From NCBI GenBank assembly GCA_045536045.1, contig JAZSMU010000033.1, forward strand, positions 1-57,328: a stretch of DNA of 57,328 bases, written 5' to 3'. The notes under the pieces are model-generated. The model was given only the letters and a program-made list of their open reading frames with translations. It was not told where the DNA came from and made no database searches. The position numbers and the translations under genes are program-made. Of this stretch, positions 15,704 to 25,337 are shown in pieces (position 1 is the stretch's first letter; every line of letters starts with the position of its first letter). Source of the stretch: RGIG1918 sp045536045. GTDB lineage: Bacteria > Cyanobacteriota > Vampirovibrionia > Gastranaerophilales > Gastranaerophilaceae.

Positions 15704-18700
15704 CTACACTAAATATTTTTTAAATTCTTCTTTTTTAACTTCAACATTTTCTTTTAGAGGATTACTTGCTTTTGTTGAAACACTTAAGTCCATAAGTGCT
15801 GGGTCTTTTGCTTTAGTTTTTTTGCTGTTTTTAACAATATTACCTAAAATTAATCCTGTTAAGCCTGTTGTAATTGCAAAAGAAATTATACCCAACTTTT
15901 TAACATGTTTTTCAATACCTAAGATTTTTTCTTCTTGTCCTCTCAAGTAATTATCAATTTTAGCCACTTCTTCTTTATTTGGCAAATCAGTTAATATATT
16001 TTTAAGTTTGCTTTGAATATTTTCGCAAACCATACGAATATATTTATGTTGGTCTTCGCCAGTTCCTGTTGGTGTTATAAAATTGAATGCATTTTCTGCA
16101 CCGTTGCCTTTAAATGTTGGATTTCCTTTGAATGAAACTTCTTCTTTTTTATCGTCTTTTTTTCTTTTAATTCCTTGAATACCTGCGAATAAACCAACTG
16201 AAGCAACAAGAGCTGAAGCAATTCCTGCTAATATTCCTGTTCTTTTAATTGATTTATATTTAAGATTTAAAGCTTCAATTCTTTTATCAATATTTAAAGT
16301 ATCAAAAGCACCTTTAAGCTCGCCTGTTCTCCATTGTAGAGCTTCAATTTCTTTATTTATGATAAGTGGAATGTTTTCAATTTTATCGTATAAATTTTTT
16401 CCACTTGTCGGGGTAATGAAATCCCCTTTGCCTGTGAAAGAAACTCCACCTTCTTCTTTGTCTTCGTAGTTGTCAAAGAATTTTTCAGAGTAAATTCCAA
16501 ATGCAGATTTGCCCATTCCTGTTAGGTCGTCATTATCGCCCCAACCTGTTTTTTGAGCTAACATCCCAGAAACCATTTGGCATTTTTTAGCGTCTTTGTT
16601 GCCTGTTGAATAATAATCGTGGTCAATTTTAATTGCTTCTTCAACACATTCGCCAATTTCTTTTGCTAAAACTTCATCTCTGTATTTTGTTATCATATCA
16701 GAGAAGCCTTTTTCAGCTTGCATTAGCTCAATTTTATTTTTTTCTTGAATAGGTAAGCCTAATCTTTCATGTTTTTTGCGTTCTGATTCAATTTTTGTGT
16801 TAACAGCTTTTTCATATTTTGCCCATTCTTTTCTGAATGCGTCGCCAATTTCGTCTTCTCTTTCAAGTAGGTCATTATGGCTAATTTTGAAGAAACCACT
16901 TTCAGTTCTTAAGCCAGAAACAATAGATTTGCCATCTTCTTCTGTAAGGGTAGATTGAACAAGACCACCTGTGTTTGAAACAATTGTTGCTGCACCTTTG
17001 TTATGAGCTTCAATTGGAGTAAGTTCGCATGGAGCAAAACGGCTTGGGAAAATACACCAATCTGCTGCAGTTCCTAAAACATCATTTGGACCAAAACCGT
17101 CAATGTATGCAAATTGTCCTTTAAGCTCTGGCATAGCACTTAATTCTTCAATTAATTTTCTAATTCTTTTGATGTCGTCGCTATCGCCATCTAAGCCTGC
17201 ACAAATTGCAAATAATGGTTTTGGAACAATTCCTAGTTCTCTTTCTCTATTAACTGCTTTATTTAATGCTTCTTTGTATTCTTTGTCTTTGCCTAATTCT
17301 TTTTGTTTATAAGCATCTAAATATAATTTTTTAATTTCTTCTTGGTTTTTGATATCTTCTTTAGATGAACCAATAGCATCTTTTGTTGCATTTGACTTAA
17401 TTGCCATCAAGATTTCGTCAATACCTTTTTGGAAATCGCCCCTACCCCAGCTAGTGAATAAGCTTGGCATAAATGGTGGGTTTTCTGGATTTGCTTCATA
17501 TGCATCAAATCTTGCTTGAAGAATTTTGATGTCATTTTCGCCAATATTTCCTGTAATTGTTGCTTTTCTAGATGTTTGTCCAGTTACTAGAGATTCTTTT
17601 CCAACTTCTTTAATTGAACCGTCTTTAACTGTTTTTTCATAAATTTTTGAGTTTGTTGATTTTTGAGATAAGTAAATTCTTCTCATAAATTCAAGTTTTG
17701 CTCTATTTTTTTCTAAAATGGCTTTTTGTGGATTTTCTGCACTGAAATCAGCTGGAGCAATTTTAACTGAAGGAATATCTATTTTTTCGCCAGCTTCGTT
17801 TTTATAGAAATAAACTGCTTTGTCGTCTGCTGTGTATGTTGGTTGGTTAATAACAACATTCGGTTTTGCAGAACCATTCAAAACGCCTAATAATCTTCCT
17901 TGACCTGCTAATTTTTTAAGGTCATAAGTTAGACCTGGAGACATTTCTTCTAGTCTTGGGTCAGCAATTTCTCTTGCATATTCGCCAGATACTGTTGCGA
18001 CTGTTGCTTTACCCTCTAGAGCCATTCTTGTTGGAATAAGGCTAGGGTTAACACTATCTATATAAGTATTTTCATTTTTCAACTCACGAATTGAAGACAA
18101 TCTTTTTTTGAAAAATTCGTCTAGTCTGCCTTGTAGTCCTTCTTGGTTTCCATTTAGAATTTCATAATATTCTTCGCTTTTTAAAGCTTCTTGAAATTCT
18201 TCAACTGTTGCAATTGATTTGAATAATTCATAAGGAGCAATATCTTTTCCTTGATAAGCAGCTCCTGCGTTGTGGAAAATGTAGCTTAGTTTAATATCTT
18301 TGTAATAGTCGTTTTCTTTGCCTGTTTTCTTAGCATCTTCAATGAATTTCATTGCTGCAGAAGAGTGGTAATCGTGGATTAGAACATGTTTTGGGTTAAA
18401 GCCTTTTTCTTCTCCACCTGTTGCTTCTGTAAGCTCTGGCATAATATCAACAACACCTCTTGCAAACTCGCAATATGCTCCATACATTGCTCCGTCTTTG
18501 TATGAGAAGCCGTATTGTTGACGCATTGCACCTGTTAATTCAGTGAATAGCATGTAAAATTTTGGTTTATTTGGTCCTTTGTAAGGTATGATTGTATCGT
18601 TTGGGTCTAGTAATTCAAATAATTTTATAGTTTTTTCTCTTTGGTAATTGCCACTAGGATTGCCGTCTGGAACAAGCATTTTTTTGCTTGCAACTTCTTT

Positions 18701-19108
18701 CAATTCATAGGCTTTGTTTGCTGGAGTTAATTCGCCAATTTCTGAAATATCTTTGTCTGAATTTAAGAAATAGTGTTTGCCGTTGTAGTTAATAACTTGA
18801 ACTTGTCCATTTACAATATCGCCATTGTAGTATGGGATAACAAAATTGTGTTGAACTTCTGTGTTATATGCTGGGAATGTTTTAATCCAGTCGTTAATAA
18901 CTGTTCTAACACCACCAGAACCACAAACAACGCCTTCAGGAGCAATATGTAAAACTTGTTTAGGGTTCTTTTTATTACCCGTAAAGCTTATGCCTATTGT
19001 GTTTGCAGGCATTTTTTCTAAATTTACCCCGTTTGCTTTTTTAGCTTGTTTAGTTCTTAAAACTTGCGTATTTTGGGTTATGCCATAATTGATTGAATTA
19101 ATTCTCAT
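15704..19108 (-). CDS. Oversized starch/glycogen synthase-like GT5 protein with C-terminal membrane segments
   Basis: 1134 residues against about 480 for GlgA. The start is MRINSINYGITQNTQ, with ISFTGNKK at about 49. A GT5-type N-terminal domain follows (VLHIAPEGVVCGSGGVRTVI), then a C-terminal Rossmann half with FAICAGLDGDSDD, YIDGFGPNDVLGTAADW, and the sugar-nucleotide motif FPSRFAPCELTPIEAHNKGA. It presumably elongates an alpha-1,4-glucan. The tail has FTG/FKG motifs (VSFTGKGDF, VSFKGNPTFKGN) and two hydrophobic helices at about 957-979 and 1070-1092, so the protein may be membrane anchored. It is the first gene of an operon with the GlgC-like gene. In the first domain the donor-binding loop reads GSGGV where KxGGL is usual. 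Confidence 0.78.
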   Translation of the reverse strand: MRINSINYGITQNTQVLRTKQAKKANGVNLEKMPANTIGISFTGNKKNPKQVLHIAPEGVVCGSGGVRTVINDWIKTFPAYNTEVQHNFVIPYYNGDIVNGQVQVINYNGKHYFLNSDKDISEIGELTPANKAYELKEVASKKMLVPDGNPSGNYQREKTIKLFELLDPNDTIIPYKGPNKPKFYMLFTELTGAMRQQYGFSYKDGAMYGAYCEFARGVVDIMPELTEATGGEEKGFNPKHVLIHDYHSSAAMKFIEDAKKTGKENDYYKDIKLSYIFHNAGAAYQGKDIAPYELFKSIATVEEFQEALKSEEYYEILNGNQEGLQGRLDEFFKKRLSSIRELKNENTYIDSVNPSLIPTRMALEGKATVATVSGEYAREIADPRLEEMSPGLTYDLKKLAGQGRLLGVLNGSAKPNVVINQPTYTADDKAVYFYKNEAGEKIDIPSVKIAPADFSAENPQKAILEKNRAKLEFMRRIYLSQKSTNSKIYEKTVKDGSIKEVGKESLVTGQTSRKATITGNIGENDIKILQARFDAYEANPENPPFMPSLFTSWGRGDFQKGIDEILMAIKSNATKDAIGSSKEDIKNQEEIKKLYLDAYKQKELGKDKEYKEALNKAVNRERELGIVPKPLFAICAGLDGDSDDIKRIRKLIEELSAMPELKGQFAYIDGFGPNDVLGTAADWCIFPSRFAPCELTPIEAHNKGAATIVSNTGGLVQSTLTEEDGKSIVSGLRTESGFFKISHNDLLEREDEIGDAFRKEWAKYEKAVNTKIESERKKHERLGLPIQEKNKIELMQAEKGFSDMITKYRDEVLAKEIGECVEEAIKIDHDYYSTGNKDAKKCQMVSGMLAQKTGWGDNDDLTGMGKSAFGIYSEKFFDNYEDKEEGGVSFTGKGDFITPTSGKNLYDKIENIPLIINKEIEALQWRTGELKGAFDTLNIDKRIEALNLKYKSIKRTGILAGIASALVASVGLFAGIQGIKRKKDDKKEEVSFKGNPTFKGNGAENAFNFITPTGTGEDQHKYIRMVCENIQSKLKNILTDLPNKEEVAKIDNYLRGQEEKILGIEKHVKKLGIISFAITTGLTGLILGNIVKNSKKTKAKDPALMDLSVSTKASNPLKENVEVKKEEFKKYLV

Positions 19109-19272
19109 TTTTTACCTATTACCAAAGATTTATAAACCGAGAATACAAAACATGTGAATATAATAATTTGCTAGTGAAATTCATGTTTTTGGGCATATTT
19201 TTAAACAAATTTTTCTGTTGCAGAACAAAATATGGTCATGATAGAATATTTTTAAGGAAAAAGGAGAAAATT

Positions 19273-20046
19273 TTGATAAAAGTAGCAGTTACAGGTGCTC
19301 TTGGGAAAATGGGAAGAGAAGTTATTTCCATGACTTTGGCTGATGAAAATTTAGACCTCGTGCTTGCACTAGATGTTGTTGGCGAGGGCGAAAAAATTTC
19401 AGATAAAGTTTCTGTTAGAGTTGATTTTGAAAATGCTCTAAAAGAAATTAAGCCAGATGTTGTTGTAGATTTTACTCAACCAGATGTTATTTTTGAGCAT
19501 GTTAAAAAATATCTTGAACTAGGAATTAAATCTGTTATAGGAACAACAGGCTTGAGCTTAGAGCAAATTGAAGTGCTTAAAAAATTATCAAAAGAAAATA
19601 ACACTGGAGTTATTATTGCTCCAAATTTCGCAATTGGTGCAGTTTTAATGATGATGTTTGCTAAATCTGCTTCAAAATATTTTGATAATGCTGAAATCAT
19701 TGAATATCATCACAACCAAAAGAAAGATGCACCAAGTGGTACTGCAATTAAAACAGCACAACTTATGAATCAAGAAAAAGAAAACTTTATGCTAGGCAAC
19801 TCGCCTGAAAAAGAATTAATTGAGGGTGCAAGAGGAGCTAGTCATGCTGGAAATATTAAAATTCATTCTGTTAGAATGCCAGGATATGTTGCTAGCCAAG
19901 AAGTTATTTTTGGTTCATCTGGTCAAACATTCAAAATTAGGCATGATTCAATAGACAGAGCTTGTTATATGTCTGGCGTGAATTTAGCTATTAAAAAAGT
20001 TTATAATGACAACGATTTTATATATGGTTTGGAGAATATACTATGA
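19273..20046 (+). CDS. dapB: 4-hydroxy-tetrahydrodipicolinate reductase
   Basis: 257 residues. Reduces hydroxy-tetrahydrodipicolinate with NAD(P)H in lysine and diaminopimelate synthesis. The cofactor loop is VTGALGKMGRE, and the catalytic/substrate motif is EYHHNQKKDAPSGTA with the family His and Lys. The start is a TTG at 19273 with AAGGAG seven bases upstream and matches the family start (IKVAVTGA); upstream in-frame ATGs would add an unrelated segment. A -10 box TAGAAT at about 19243 gives a normal leader. It overlaps asd by four bases (ATGA) and leads a dapB-asd-dapA operon. Confidence 0.94.
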   Translation: MIKVAVTGALGKMGREVISMTLADENLDLVLALDVVGEGEKISDKVSVRVDFENALKEIKPDVVVDFTQPDVIFEHVKKYLELGIKSVIGTTGLSLEQIEVLKKLSKENNTGVIIAPNFAIGAVLMMMFAKSASKYFDNAEIIEYHHNQKKDAPSGTAIKTAQLMNQEKENFMLGNSPEKELIEGARGASHAGNIKIHSVRMPGYVASQEVIFGSSGQTFKIRHDSIDRACYMSGVNLAIKKVYNDNDFIYGLENIL

Positions 20047-21062
20047 CAAATTTACCAGTAATTGGAGTATTAGGGGCAACAGGAGTTGTCGGAAGAGAAA
20101 TTTTATCAATATTAGAAGAATTAAATGTTCCATATTCTGAAATAAAATTTTTAGCATCAGCACGTTCTGCTGGAAAAACAATAAAATTTAAAGGCGAAGA
20201 CCACACAATTATTGAAGCAACACCAGATGCTTTTGAAGGAATAAACATTGTTTTGGCTTCTGCTGGTGGCTCAACAAGCCTTGCTTTAGCTCCTGAAGCT
20301 GTTAAAAGAGGTTGTGTGTTTATTGATAATTCAAGTGCATACAGAATGGACAAAGATGTTCCTCTTGTAATTGTTGGTGTGAATGATGATGACCTTAAAA
20401 ATCACAAAGGCATTATTGCAAACCCAAATTGTTCAACTTCTCAATTAATGCTTGTTTTGAAACCACTTGATGAATATGCAAAAATTAAAAGACTTATTGT
20501 TTCAACTTATCAAGCAGTTTCAGGTGCTGGGCTTAAAGCAATTAATGAATTAACAGAAAACACAAAAGCAAAAATGGCTGGCGAAGAATTTGAACCAAGT
20601 GCATTCAAATATCCAATTGCGTTCAATGTAATTCCTCAAATTGATACTTTTGTTGAAAATGGTTACACAAAAGAAGAAATGAAAGTTACAAATGAAACAA
20701 GAAAAATTATGCACTTAGATGCGTCCGTTCCAATTTCTTGTACAGCAGTTCGTGTTCCTGTATATAATAGCCACTCAGAAGCTGTTACAATTGAATTTGA
20801 AAAAGAAATTACAGCAGCTAAAGCAAAAGAAATTTTAGAATCTGCTTGGGGTGTTGAAGTTATTGATAATCCAGCAGAATTTAAATATCCAACACCAAAT
20901 CAATCAGCAGGCAAAGACCCTGTTTATGTTGGAAGAATTAGAAAATCAATTGCATTTGATAATGGTATTGACCTATTCTGTGTTGCAGATAATCTAAGAA
21001 TAGGTGCTGCACTTAACACAGTGCGTATTGCAAAAAGAGTTATTGAAATGAATTTATATTAA
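20043..21062 (+). CDS. asd: Aspartate-semialdehyde dehydrogenase
   Basis: 339 residues. Makes aspartate semialdehyde from aspartyl phosphate, the entry to lysine, threonine and methionine synthesis. The NADP loop is GATGVVGRE (11-19), the catalytic Cys is C130 in NPNCSTSQ, and the His-containing CTAVRVPVYNSHSEAV block follows. Coupled to dapB by an ATGA overlap, and 15 bases before dapA. Confidence 0.95.
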   Translation: MTNLPVIGVLGATGVVGREILSILEELNVPYSEIKFLASARSAGKTIKFKGEDHTIIEATPDAFEGINIVLASAGGSTSLALAPEAVKRGCVFIDNSSAYRMDKDVPLVIVGVNDDDLKNHKGIIANPNCSTSQLMLVLKPLDEYAKIKRLIVSTYQAVSGAGLKAINELTENTKAKMAGEEFEPSAFKYPIAFNVIPQIDTFVENGYTKEEMKVTNETRKIMHLDASVPISCTAVRVPVYNSHSEAVTIEFEKEITAAKAKEILESAWGVEVIDNPAEFKYPTPNQSAGKDPVYVGRIRKSIAFDNGIDLFCVADNLRIGAALNTVRIAKRVIEMNLY

Positions 21063-21077
21063 GGAATTGAGGTATAT

Positions 21078-21983
21078 ATGGCATTAAGATTTGACGCAGG
21101 TGAAGTTCTAACAGCAATGGTTACTCCTTTTGATGAAAAAAGGAACATTGATTATCAAGCTGTTGAAAAACTTGTCAAACATCTTGTAGCAAATGGTTCA
21201 GATGCAGTTATTGTGGCAGGAACAACAGGCGAAAGCCCAACATTAACTCATGAAGAAGAATATGAATTATTATATTCAGTTAAAACAAACGCACAAAAAG
21301 ACATTAAAGTTATTTTAGGTGCAGGTTCAAATTCAACTTCAACTGCTGTTGATTCTTCTAAAAAAGCTCAAGAATTAGGTGCAGACGCTATTTTATCTGT
21401 TGTGCCATATTATAATAAGCCAAATCAAAAAGGCTTAATTGAGCATTTTGGTTCAATTGCAAGAGCAGTTGATTTGCCTATAATTTTATACAATATTCCA
21501 TCTAGAACAGGTATTTCAATGGAGCCTCAAACAGTTGCATTTTTGGCTAAAGAATATCCAAATATTGTTGCTTTGAAACAATCTTGTGGCGATTTAGACT
21601 TAGTTTCTGAAATTAGGTCAATTTGCCCAGAAGATTTTGCAATTTATTCAGGAGATGATAGCCTTACTCTTCCAATGCTTTCTCTAGGAGCTCATGGCGT
21701 TGTTTCTGTTGCAAGCCATATCGTTGGAAATGAAATTAAATCAATGATTCATAACTACAAATCAGGACAAGTCGGTGCAGCAAGAAATATGCACATGAAA
21801 TTATTCCCACTATTTAAAAAGCTATTTATGGCACCAAATCCAATTCCTGTTAAGGCAGCTTTATCAAGCTTGAAAGTATTGGAAAATTATGTTCGCAGAC
21901 CATTAGTTGAGCTTGACGAAATTCAACGCCAAGAGCTATTAGATGTTTTAACTGCAGTTTTAGATAATATTAAAGAAAACTAA
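21078..21983 (+). CDS. dapA: 4-hydroxy-tetrahydrodipicolinate synthase
   Basis: 301 residues, TIM-barrel aldolase. Condenses aspartate semialdehyde with pyruvate. The Schiff-base lysine is K167 in VALKQSCGD, Y138 is in LYNIPSRTG, and the T49-T50 pair is in GTTGESPTL. All are present. The third gene of the dap operon, it converges on comEB with a four-base overlap. Confidence 0.95.
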   Translation: MALRFDAGEVLTAMVTPFDEKRNIDYQAVEKLVKHLVANGSDAVIVAGTTGESPTLTHEEEYELLYSVKTNAQKDIKVILGAGSNSTSTAVDSSKKAQELGADAILSVVPYYNKPNQKGLIEHFGSIARAVDLPIILYNIPSRTGISMEPQTVAFLAKEYPNIVALKQSCGDLDLVSEIRSICPEDFAIYSGDDSLTLPMLSLGAHGVVSVASHIVGNEIKSMIHNYKSGQVGAARNMHMKLFPLFKKLFMAPNPIPVKAALSSLKVLENYVRRPLVELDEIQRQELLDVLTAVLDNIKEN

Positions 21984-22420
21984 GATAATTCTTGTCTAAT
22001 TTCTTCAACTGTAACATATTTAACAGGCGATTTTTCGTCTTTTTTGAGGTAAACATCTTTAATTCCAGCTTGGACAATGAAGCGTTTGCATAAAATGCAA
22101 ATGAAATCGTGTCCATAGATATACATTGTGCCACCTTTGGCTCTATCTTGTCCTGCTTGAATTATGGCATTTTGCTCAGCGTGAATGCTTCTGCATGTTT
22201 CATATTGAGTGCCAGATGGGATATTGTTTGCAATTCTATAGCAGAAACCTTTTTCTGCACAAGATGGAACTTTAGACGGTGTTCCGTTATATCCTGTTGC
22301 TTTGATTTTTTTATCTTCGCCAACAATAACTGCTCCAACCTGAGCTCTAATGCAATTAGAGCGAAGAGCAACAGTTTGTGCTATTTTTAAAAAGTAATCA
22401 TTCCATTCGAAAATATCCAT
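21980..22420 (-). CDS. comEB: Deoxycytidylate deaminase (ComEB type)
   Basis: 146 residues. Zinc deaminase converting dCMP to dUMP. The zinc/catalytic motif HAEQNAI and the second zinc pair in FICILCKR are present; the usual proline before the first Cys is replaced (ICILC for PCxxC). The N-terminal block VGAVIVGEDKKIKATGYNG is typical. It has a normal ribosome-binding site (GGGGAG) and a TATAAT box about 40 bases before its start. Third in the comEC group; the pairing of comEB with comEC is known from Bacillus, although ComEB is dispensable for uptake there. Confidence 0.9.
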   Translation of the reverse strand: MDIFEWNDYFLKIAQTVALRSNCIRAQVGAVIVGEDKKIKATGYNGTPSKVPSCAEKGFCYRIANNIPSGTQYETCRSIHAEQNAIIQAGQDRAKGGTMYIYGHDFICILCKRFIVQAGIKDVYLKKDEKSPVKYVTVEEIRQELS

Positions 22421-22459
22421 AATATCTCCCCAAACTATGGAATTATTATAGAATAAATT

Positions 22460-22828
22460 TTAGCTGTTGTAAATTTTAACACTCATAAGAATTGCTTTTG
22501 CAATTTTGAAGCCTAAATATTTTCCATATTTAATTTTTTCTTTTCCAGAAATGAAAAGCATAAAAATATCAATAATTCCAATTGTTTTGTCTATTATTTT
22601 TTTAATTCTTTTGATTTTTTCTTCTTTTAATAAAGCAAAAATTTTATTTATTTTTTTAATTGATTCTCTAATTTCTTGAATATTTCCAATAATTTCTTTT
22701 GAAATTTTTTTAAATTCTTCGTGCTTTTCAACAACAATAATATCTAAAACAATTAGCCCATAAGAAGCGCCAATGCCTAAAATAAGCACAAAAACAAATA
22801 ATAAAAAATGTAGAATTTGCTCTATCAT
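22460..22828 (-). CDS. Small membrane protein of unknown function
   Basis: 122 residues. One strong N-terminal membrane helix (about 5-32, LHFLLFVFVLILGIGASYG), a basic amphipathic or coiled middle (EEFKKISKEIIGNIQEIRES) and a second moderately hydrophobic stretch at about 85-95. No family recognised. It sits between comEC and comEB in the same direction with gaps of 48 and 39 bases, but has its own -10 box six bases before the ATG. A role in DNA uptake is only a guess from position. Confidence 0.6.
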   Translation of the reverse strand: MIEQILHFLLFVFVLILGIGASYGLIVLDIIVVEKHEEFKKISKEIIGNIQEIRESIKKINKIFALLKEEKIKRIKKIIDKTIGIIDIFMLFISGKEKIKYGKYLGFKIAKAILMSVKIYNS

Positions 22829-22834
22829 ACTGAA

Positions 22835-22840
22835 ATTATA
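22835..22840 (-). promoter_or_regulatory. -10 box of small membrane protein gene, leaderless geometry
   Basis: On the minus strand TATAAT is followed by TTCAGT and then the ATG: six bases, no ribosome-binding site. The same geometry as nadD and deoC. Confidence 0.6.
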
Positions 22841-22876
22841 AAGTTTATAAATAGTTTTTTCTATACGAAATACGGT

Positions 22877-25258
22877 CTATTTATTTTTAAAAGTTGTGAT
22901 AATAAAATTGTTCTTTTTATTTGAATATTCAAATTCAATAGCACCTAATTCTTTTGTAGAAAGCATTAAAACTTTGTTGTTTCTCAATTTTTCTAAAGTT
23001 GAGAAGTGTGGGTGTCCATAGTGGTTTGTGCCTGTTGAAATTATTGCATATTTTGGGCTTAATTTTTTAAGCATATAATCATCAACACTTTCTTTAGCAC
23101 CATGATGTCCAACTTTTAAAATTTCAATATTTTTGGGAATGTCCTTTTCAAGTTTTCTATAAACTTTTGCACTAGCATCACCCATAAAGAGAGCATATTT
23201 TCCTTTGTAGTTTATAAGAATAATAACAGATGCGTCATTTTCTTTTGCAGATTTATCAACAAGTGTTTTAATTTCTAAATCTTTTTCGCTGTAAATTATT
23301 TCATTATTATTTGCTTTATAAACATTCTTTTCTAAGGTTAGAAATTTCTTTGAAATTAAATTATCGGCATCTGTATTTTCAATAAATGTTTTTCCTAACT
23401 TAAAATTATTTCTAATATCTATAACACCACCAACATGGTCTATATCAAAATGAGATAAAATTAAAAAATCAATTTTTCTTACATTTTTATTTCTTAAGTA
23501 TCTATTAATGATAAATTCTGCTTGGCTTTTGCCTTTATAGGGCAATTTACCTGTATCAATTAAAATAGTTTTATTTTCTGGAGTTTTGATTAAAAAACTA
23601 TCAGAATTTCCAACATCAAAAGCAAAAATTTTGAAACTTTTATCTGGAATTTTAATACAACTTAAAATCAAAATAAGACCGAGCATTATAAGAATAATGT
23701 TTTTCTTTTTGTTTTTAAATTTTTCTGAAATTTGAGAAAAAATAAGAAAAAGAATAGCAAAATACAAAATAATTTGAATAAAATTTGGAGATGGAAAATA
23801 TATTATTGCACCTTTCAAACCAGAAAAAATTTCGGAAATTTTTATAATAATTTCAATAAAAGGATAAATAATTTTATCTAGGATTTTAACTATAAAATCT
23901 GCATTAAAAATTGAAAAAATTGATGAGATAAAGCCTAAAAAGCTTGCAACACTAATGAAAGGAATAATACAAATATTTGCTCCTAAGCTATATGGAGTTA
24001 TTGTATTAAAGTAATGAAGCTGAAGAGGAAGAACACTAAGTTGAGCAATTAAAGGAGTTAAAATTGTGCAGATAAATATTTTTGGAGAAAACAATTTTAG
24101 AAAATCTTTTTTATTTTCAACAAAATTTTTATATTTTTTATCAACCGGCTCTAAAATTACCCCTAATTTCTCACAACCATAAATAAGCCCAATAGTTACA
24201 ATGAAAGAAAGCTGAAAACCAATGTCATAGAGCATATTTGGGTTTAGTGTGAGTAATATTAATCCAACTAAGAAAACCAGAGATAAACTATCTGCTTCAA
24301 CATCAAATAATTTTCCAACTAAAACAAACAAAAGCATTAAAGAGGCTCTTAAAATGGAAGGTGGCAAACCTGTCATTATTGAATAAAGAATAATAAGCGT
24401 TATGCCTGAAATAATTGTAAGCCTTGAACCTAGCCTAATTCTAATCCCTATAAACCACCAAATTCCAAAAATTAGAGCAACATTCAAACCACTTGCAGCT
24501 AAAAGGTGTGTTAGACCAGAATTTTTAAATTTTTCTTTAATATCTTCGCTTGGGTTAATTGTTTCGTCACCAAAAACAACGCCAGCTAAAATTTCTAAAT
24601 TTGGACTTTTTATATATTTTGCGTGATGTGCAATAATTTTTTCTCTTGTTTTATCTAATTCATTTAATATTTTGAATGGAAAATTTGGATAAGAAAAATC
24701 TGGTTTATAAATAAGTGTTAGGCAATTTTTATCTCCATAAAATGTTGAGAAAACTCCTTTTCTTTTTAAATATTTAGAATAATCAAATTGATATGGATTA
24801 GAAGCACCTGATGGAGTTCTTAATTTTCCTTTAATTTCAACAACATTGCCTATTTTGATATTTTCAACATTTTCTGGGCTATTAATAGTTACAAAAGTTT
24901 TGCAGTTTATTTTTTCAATTTTTTCATCATTAAAAATTCCTTTATTAACTTTAAAATAAAATCTAATTTTGTCTTTTTCTTTAATAAATTGAGGAGTTGA
25001 GATGATTCTTCCTGTTATTGTTGCATTATTTGCAAATTCAATTTTTGATAATTTATCTGAATCTTTATTTCTCAATTGATAATTCAAAATTCCGAAAGAA
25101 AAAGCCAATATTAAAACAACTACAAAGTCATTTTTGATGTTTCTTTTGTAAATTAGGGCGAAAAACATCAAAATTAATCCAAAAATAATGGAATGATGAA
25201 TGCCACCTATAATTAACCCTAAAATATAGAATATTGTTAGTAAAATAACTTTATTCAT
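22877..25258 (-). CDS. comEC: ComEC/Rec2 DNA-uptake channel protein
   Basis: 793 residues. The OB-like N-terminal domain (about 25-185) contains the family segment RTPSGASNPYQFDYSKYL. The competence domain (about 215-510) contains the signature KNSGLTHLLAASGLNV and many membrane helices. The metallo-beta-lactamase domain (about 545-793) has SHFDIDHVGG (603-611) for metals. ComEC forms the inner-membrane channel for single-stranded DNA in natural transformation. The usual DVGQGDS of the nuclease-like domain reads DVGNSDS here. A possible -10 box (TAGTAT) lies seven bases before the ATG. Confidence 0.92.
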   Translation of the reverse strand: MNKVILLTIFYILGLIIGGIHHSIIFGLILMFFALIYKRNIKNDFVVVLILAFSFGILNYQLRNKDSDKLSKIEFANNATITGRIISTPQFIKEKDKIRFYFKVNKGIFNDEKIEKINCKTFVTINSPENVENIKIGNVVEIKGKLRTPSGASNPYQFDYSKYLKRKGVFSTFYGDKNCLTLIYKPDFSYPNFPFKILNELDKTREKIIAHHAKYIKSPNLEILAGVVFGDETINPSEDIKEKFKNSGLTHLLAASGLNVALIFGIWWFIGIRIRLGSRLTIISGITLIILYSIMTGLPPSILRASLMLLFVLVGKLFDVEADSLSLVFLVGLILLTLNPNMLYDIGFQLSFIVTIGLIYGCEKLGVILEPVDKKYKNFVENKKDFLKLFSPKIFICTILTPLIAQLSVLPLQLHYFNTITPYSLGANICIIPFISVASFLGFISSIFSIFNADFIVKILDKIIYPFIEIIIKISEIFSGLKGAIIYFPSPNFIQIILYFAILFLIFSQISEKFKNKKKNIILIMLGLILILSCIKIPDKSFKIFAFDVGNSDSFLIKTPENKTILIDTGKLPYKGKSQAEFIINRYLRNKNVRKIDFLILSHFDIDHVGGVIDIRNNFKLGKTFIENTDADNLISKKFLTLEKNVYKANNNEIIYSEKDLEIKTLVDKSAKENDASVIILINYKGKYALFMGDASAKVYRKLEKDIPKNIEILKVGHHGAKESVDDYMLKKLSPKYAIISTGTNHYGHPHFSTLEKLRNNKVLMLSTKELGAIEFEYSNKKNNFIITTFKNK

Positions 25259-25265
25259 AAGAAAA

Positions 25266-25271
25266 ATACTA
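25266..25271 (-). promoter_or_regulatory. Possible -10 box of comEC, leaderless geometry
   Basis: On the minus strand TAGTAT is followed by TTTTCTT and the ATG at 25258; no ribosome-binding site. A weaker match than the other cases. Confidence 0.4.
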
Positions 25272-25319
25272 CATCAAAATTCTTATTTATCAAAAAACTC
25301 AACAACTGTAATATTTTTG

Positions 25320-25328
25320 TGCTAAAAT
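25320..25328 (+). promoter_or_regulatory. Extended -10 promoter of alaS
   Basis: TGC-TAAAAT, the same element as at the SRP RNA, ends nine bases before the alaS ATG, giving a predicted leader of only two or three bases and no ribosome-binding site. Confidence 0.55.
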
Positions 25329-25337
25329 TCAAGTATT

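Noticed and set aside
15654..15950. Plus-strand frames inside the synthase and nucleotidyltransferase genes (e.g. 15654-15950, 17103-17312)
   Set aside because: Antisense shadows of a clearly coding strand; low-complexity translations with no motif.
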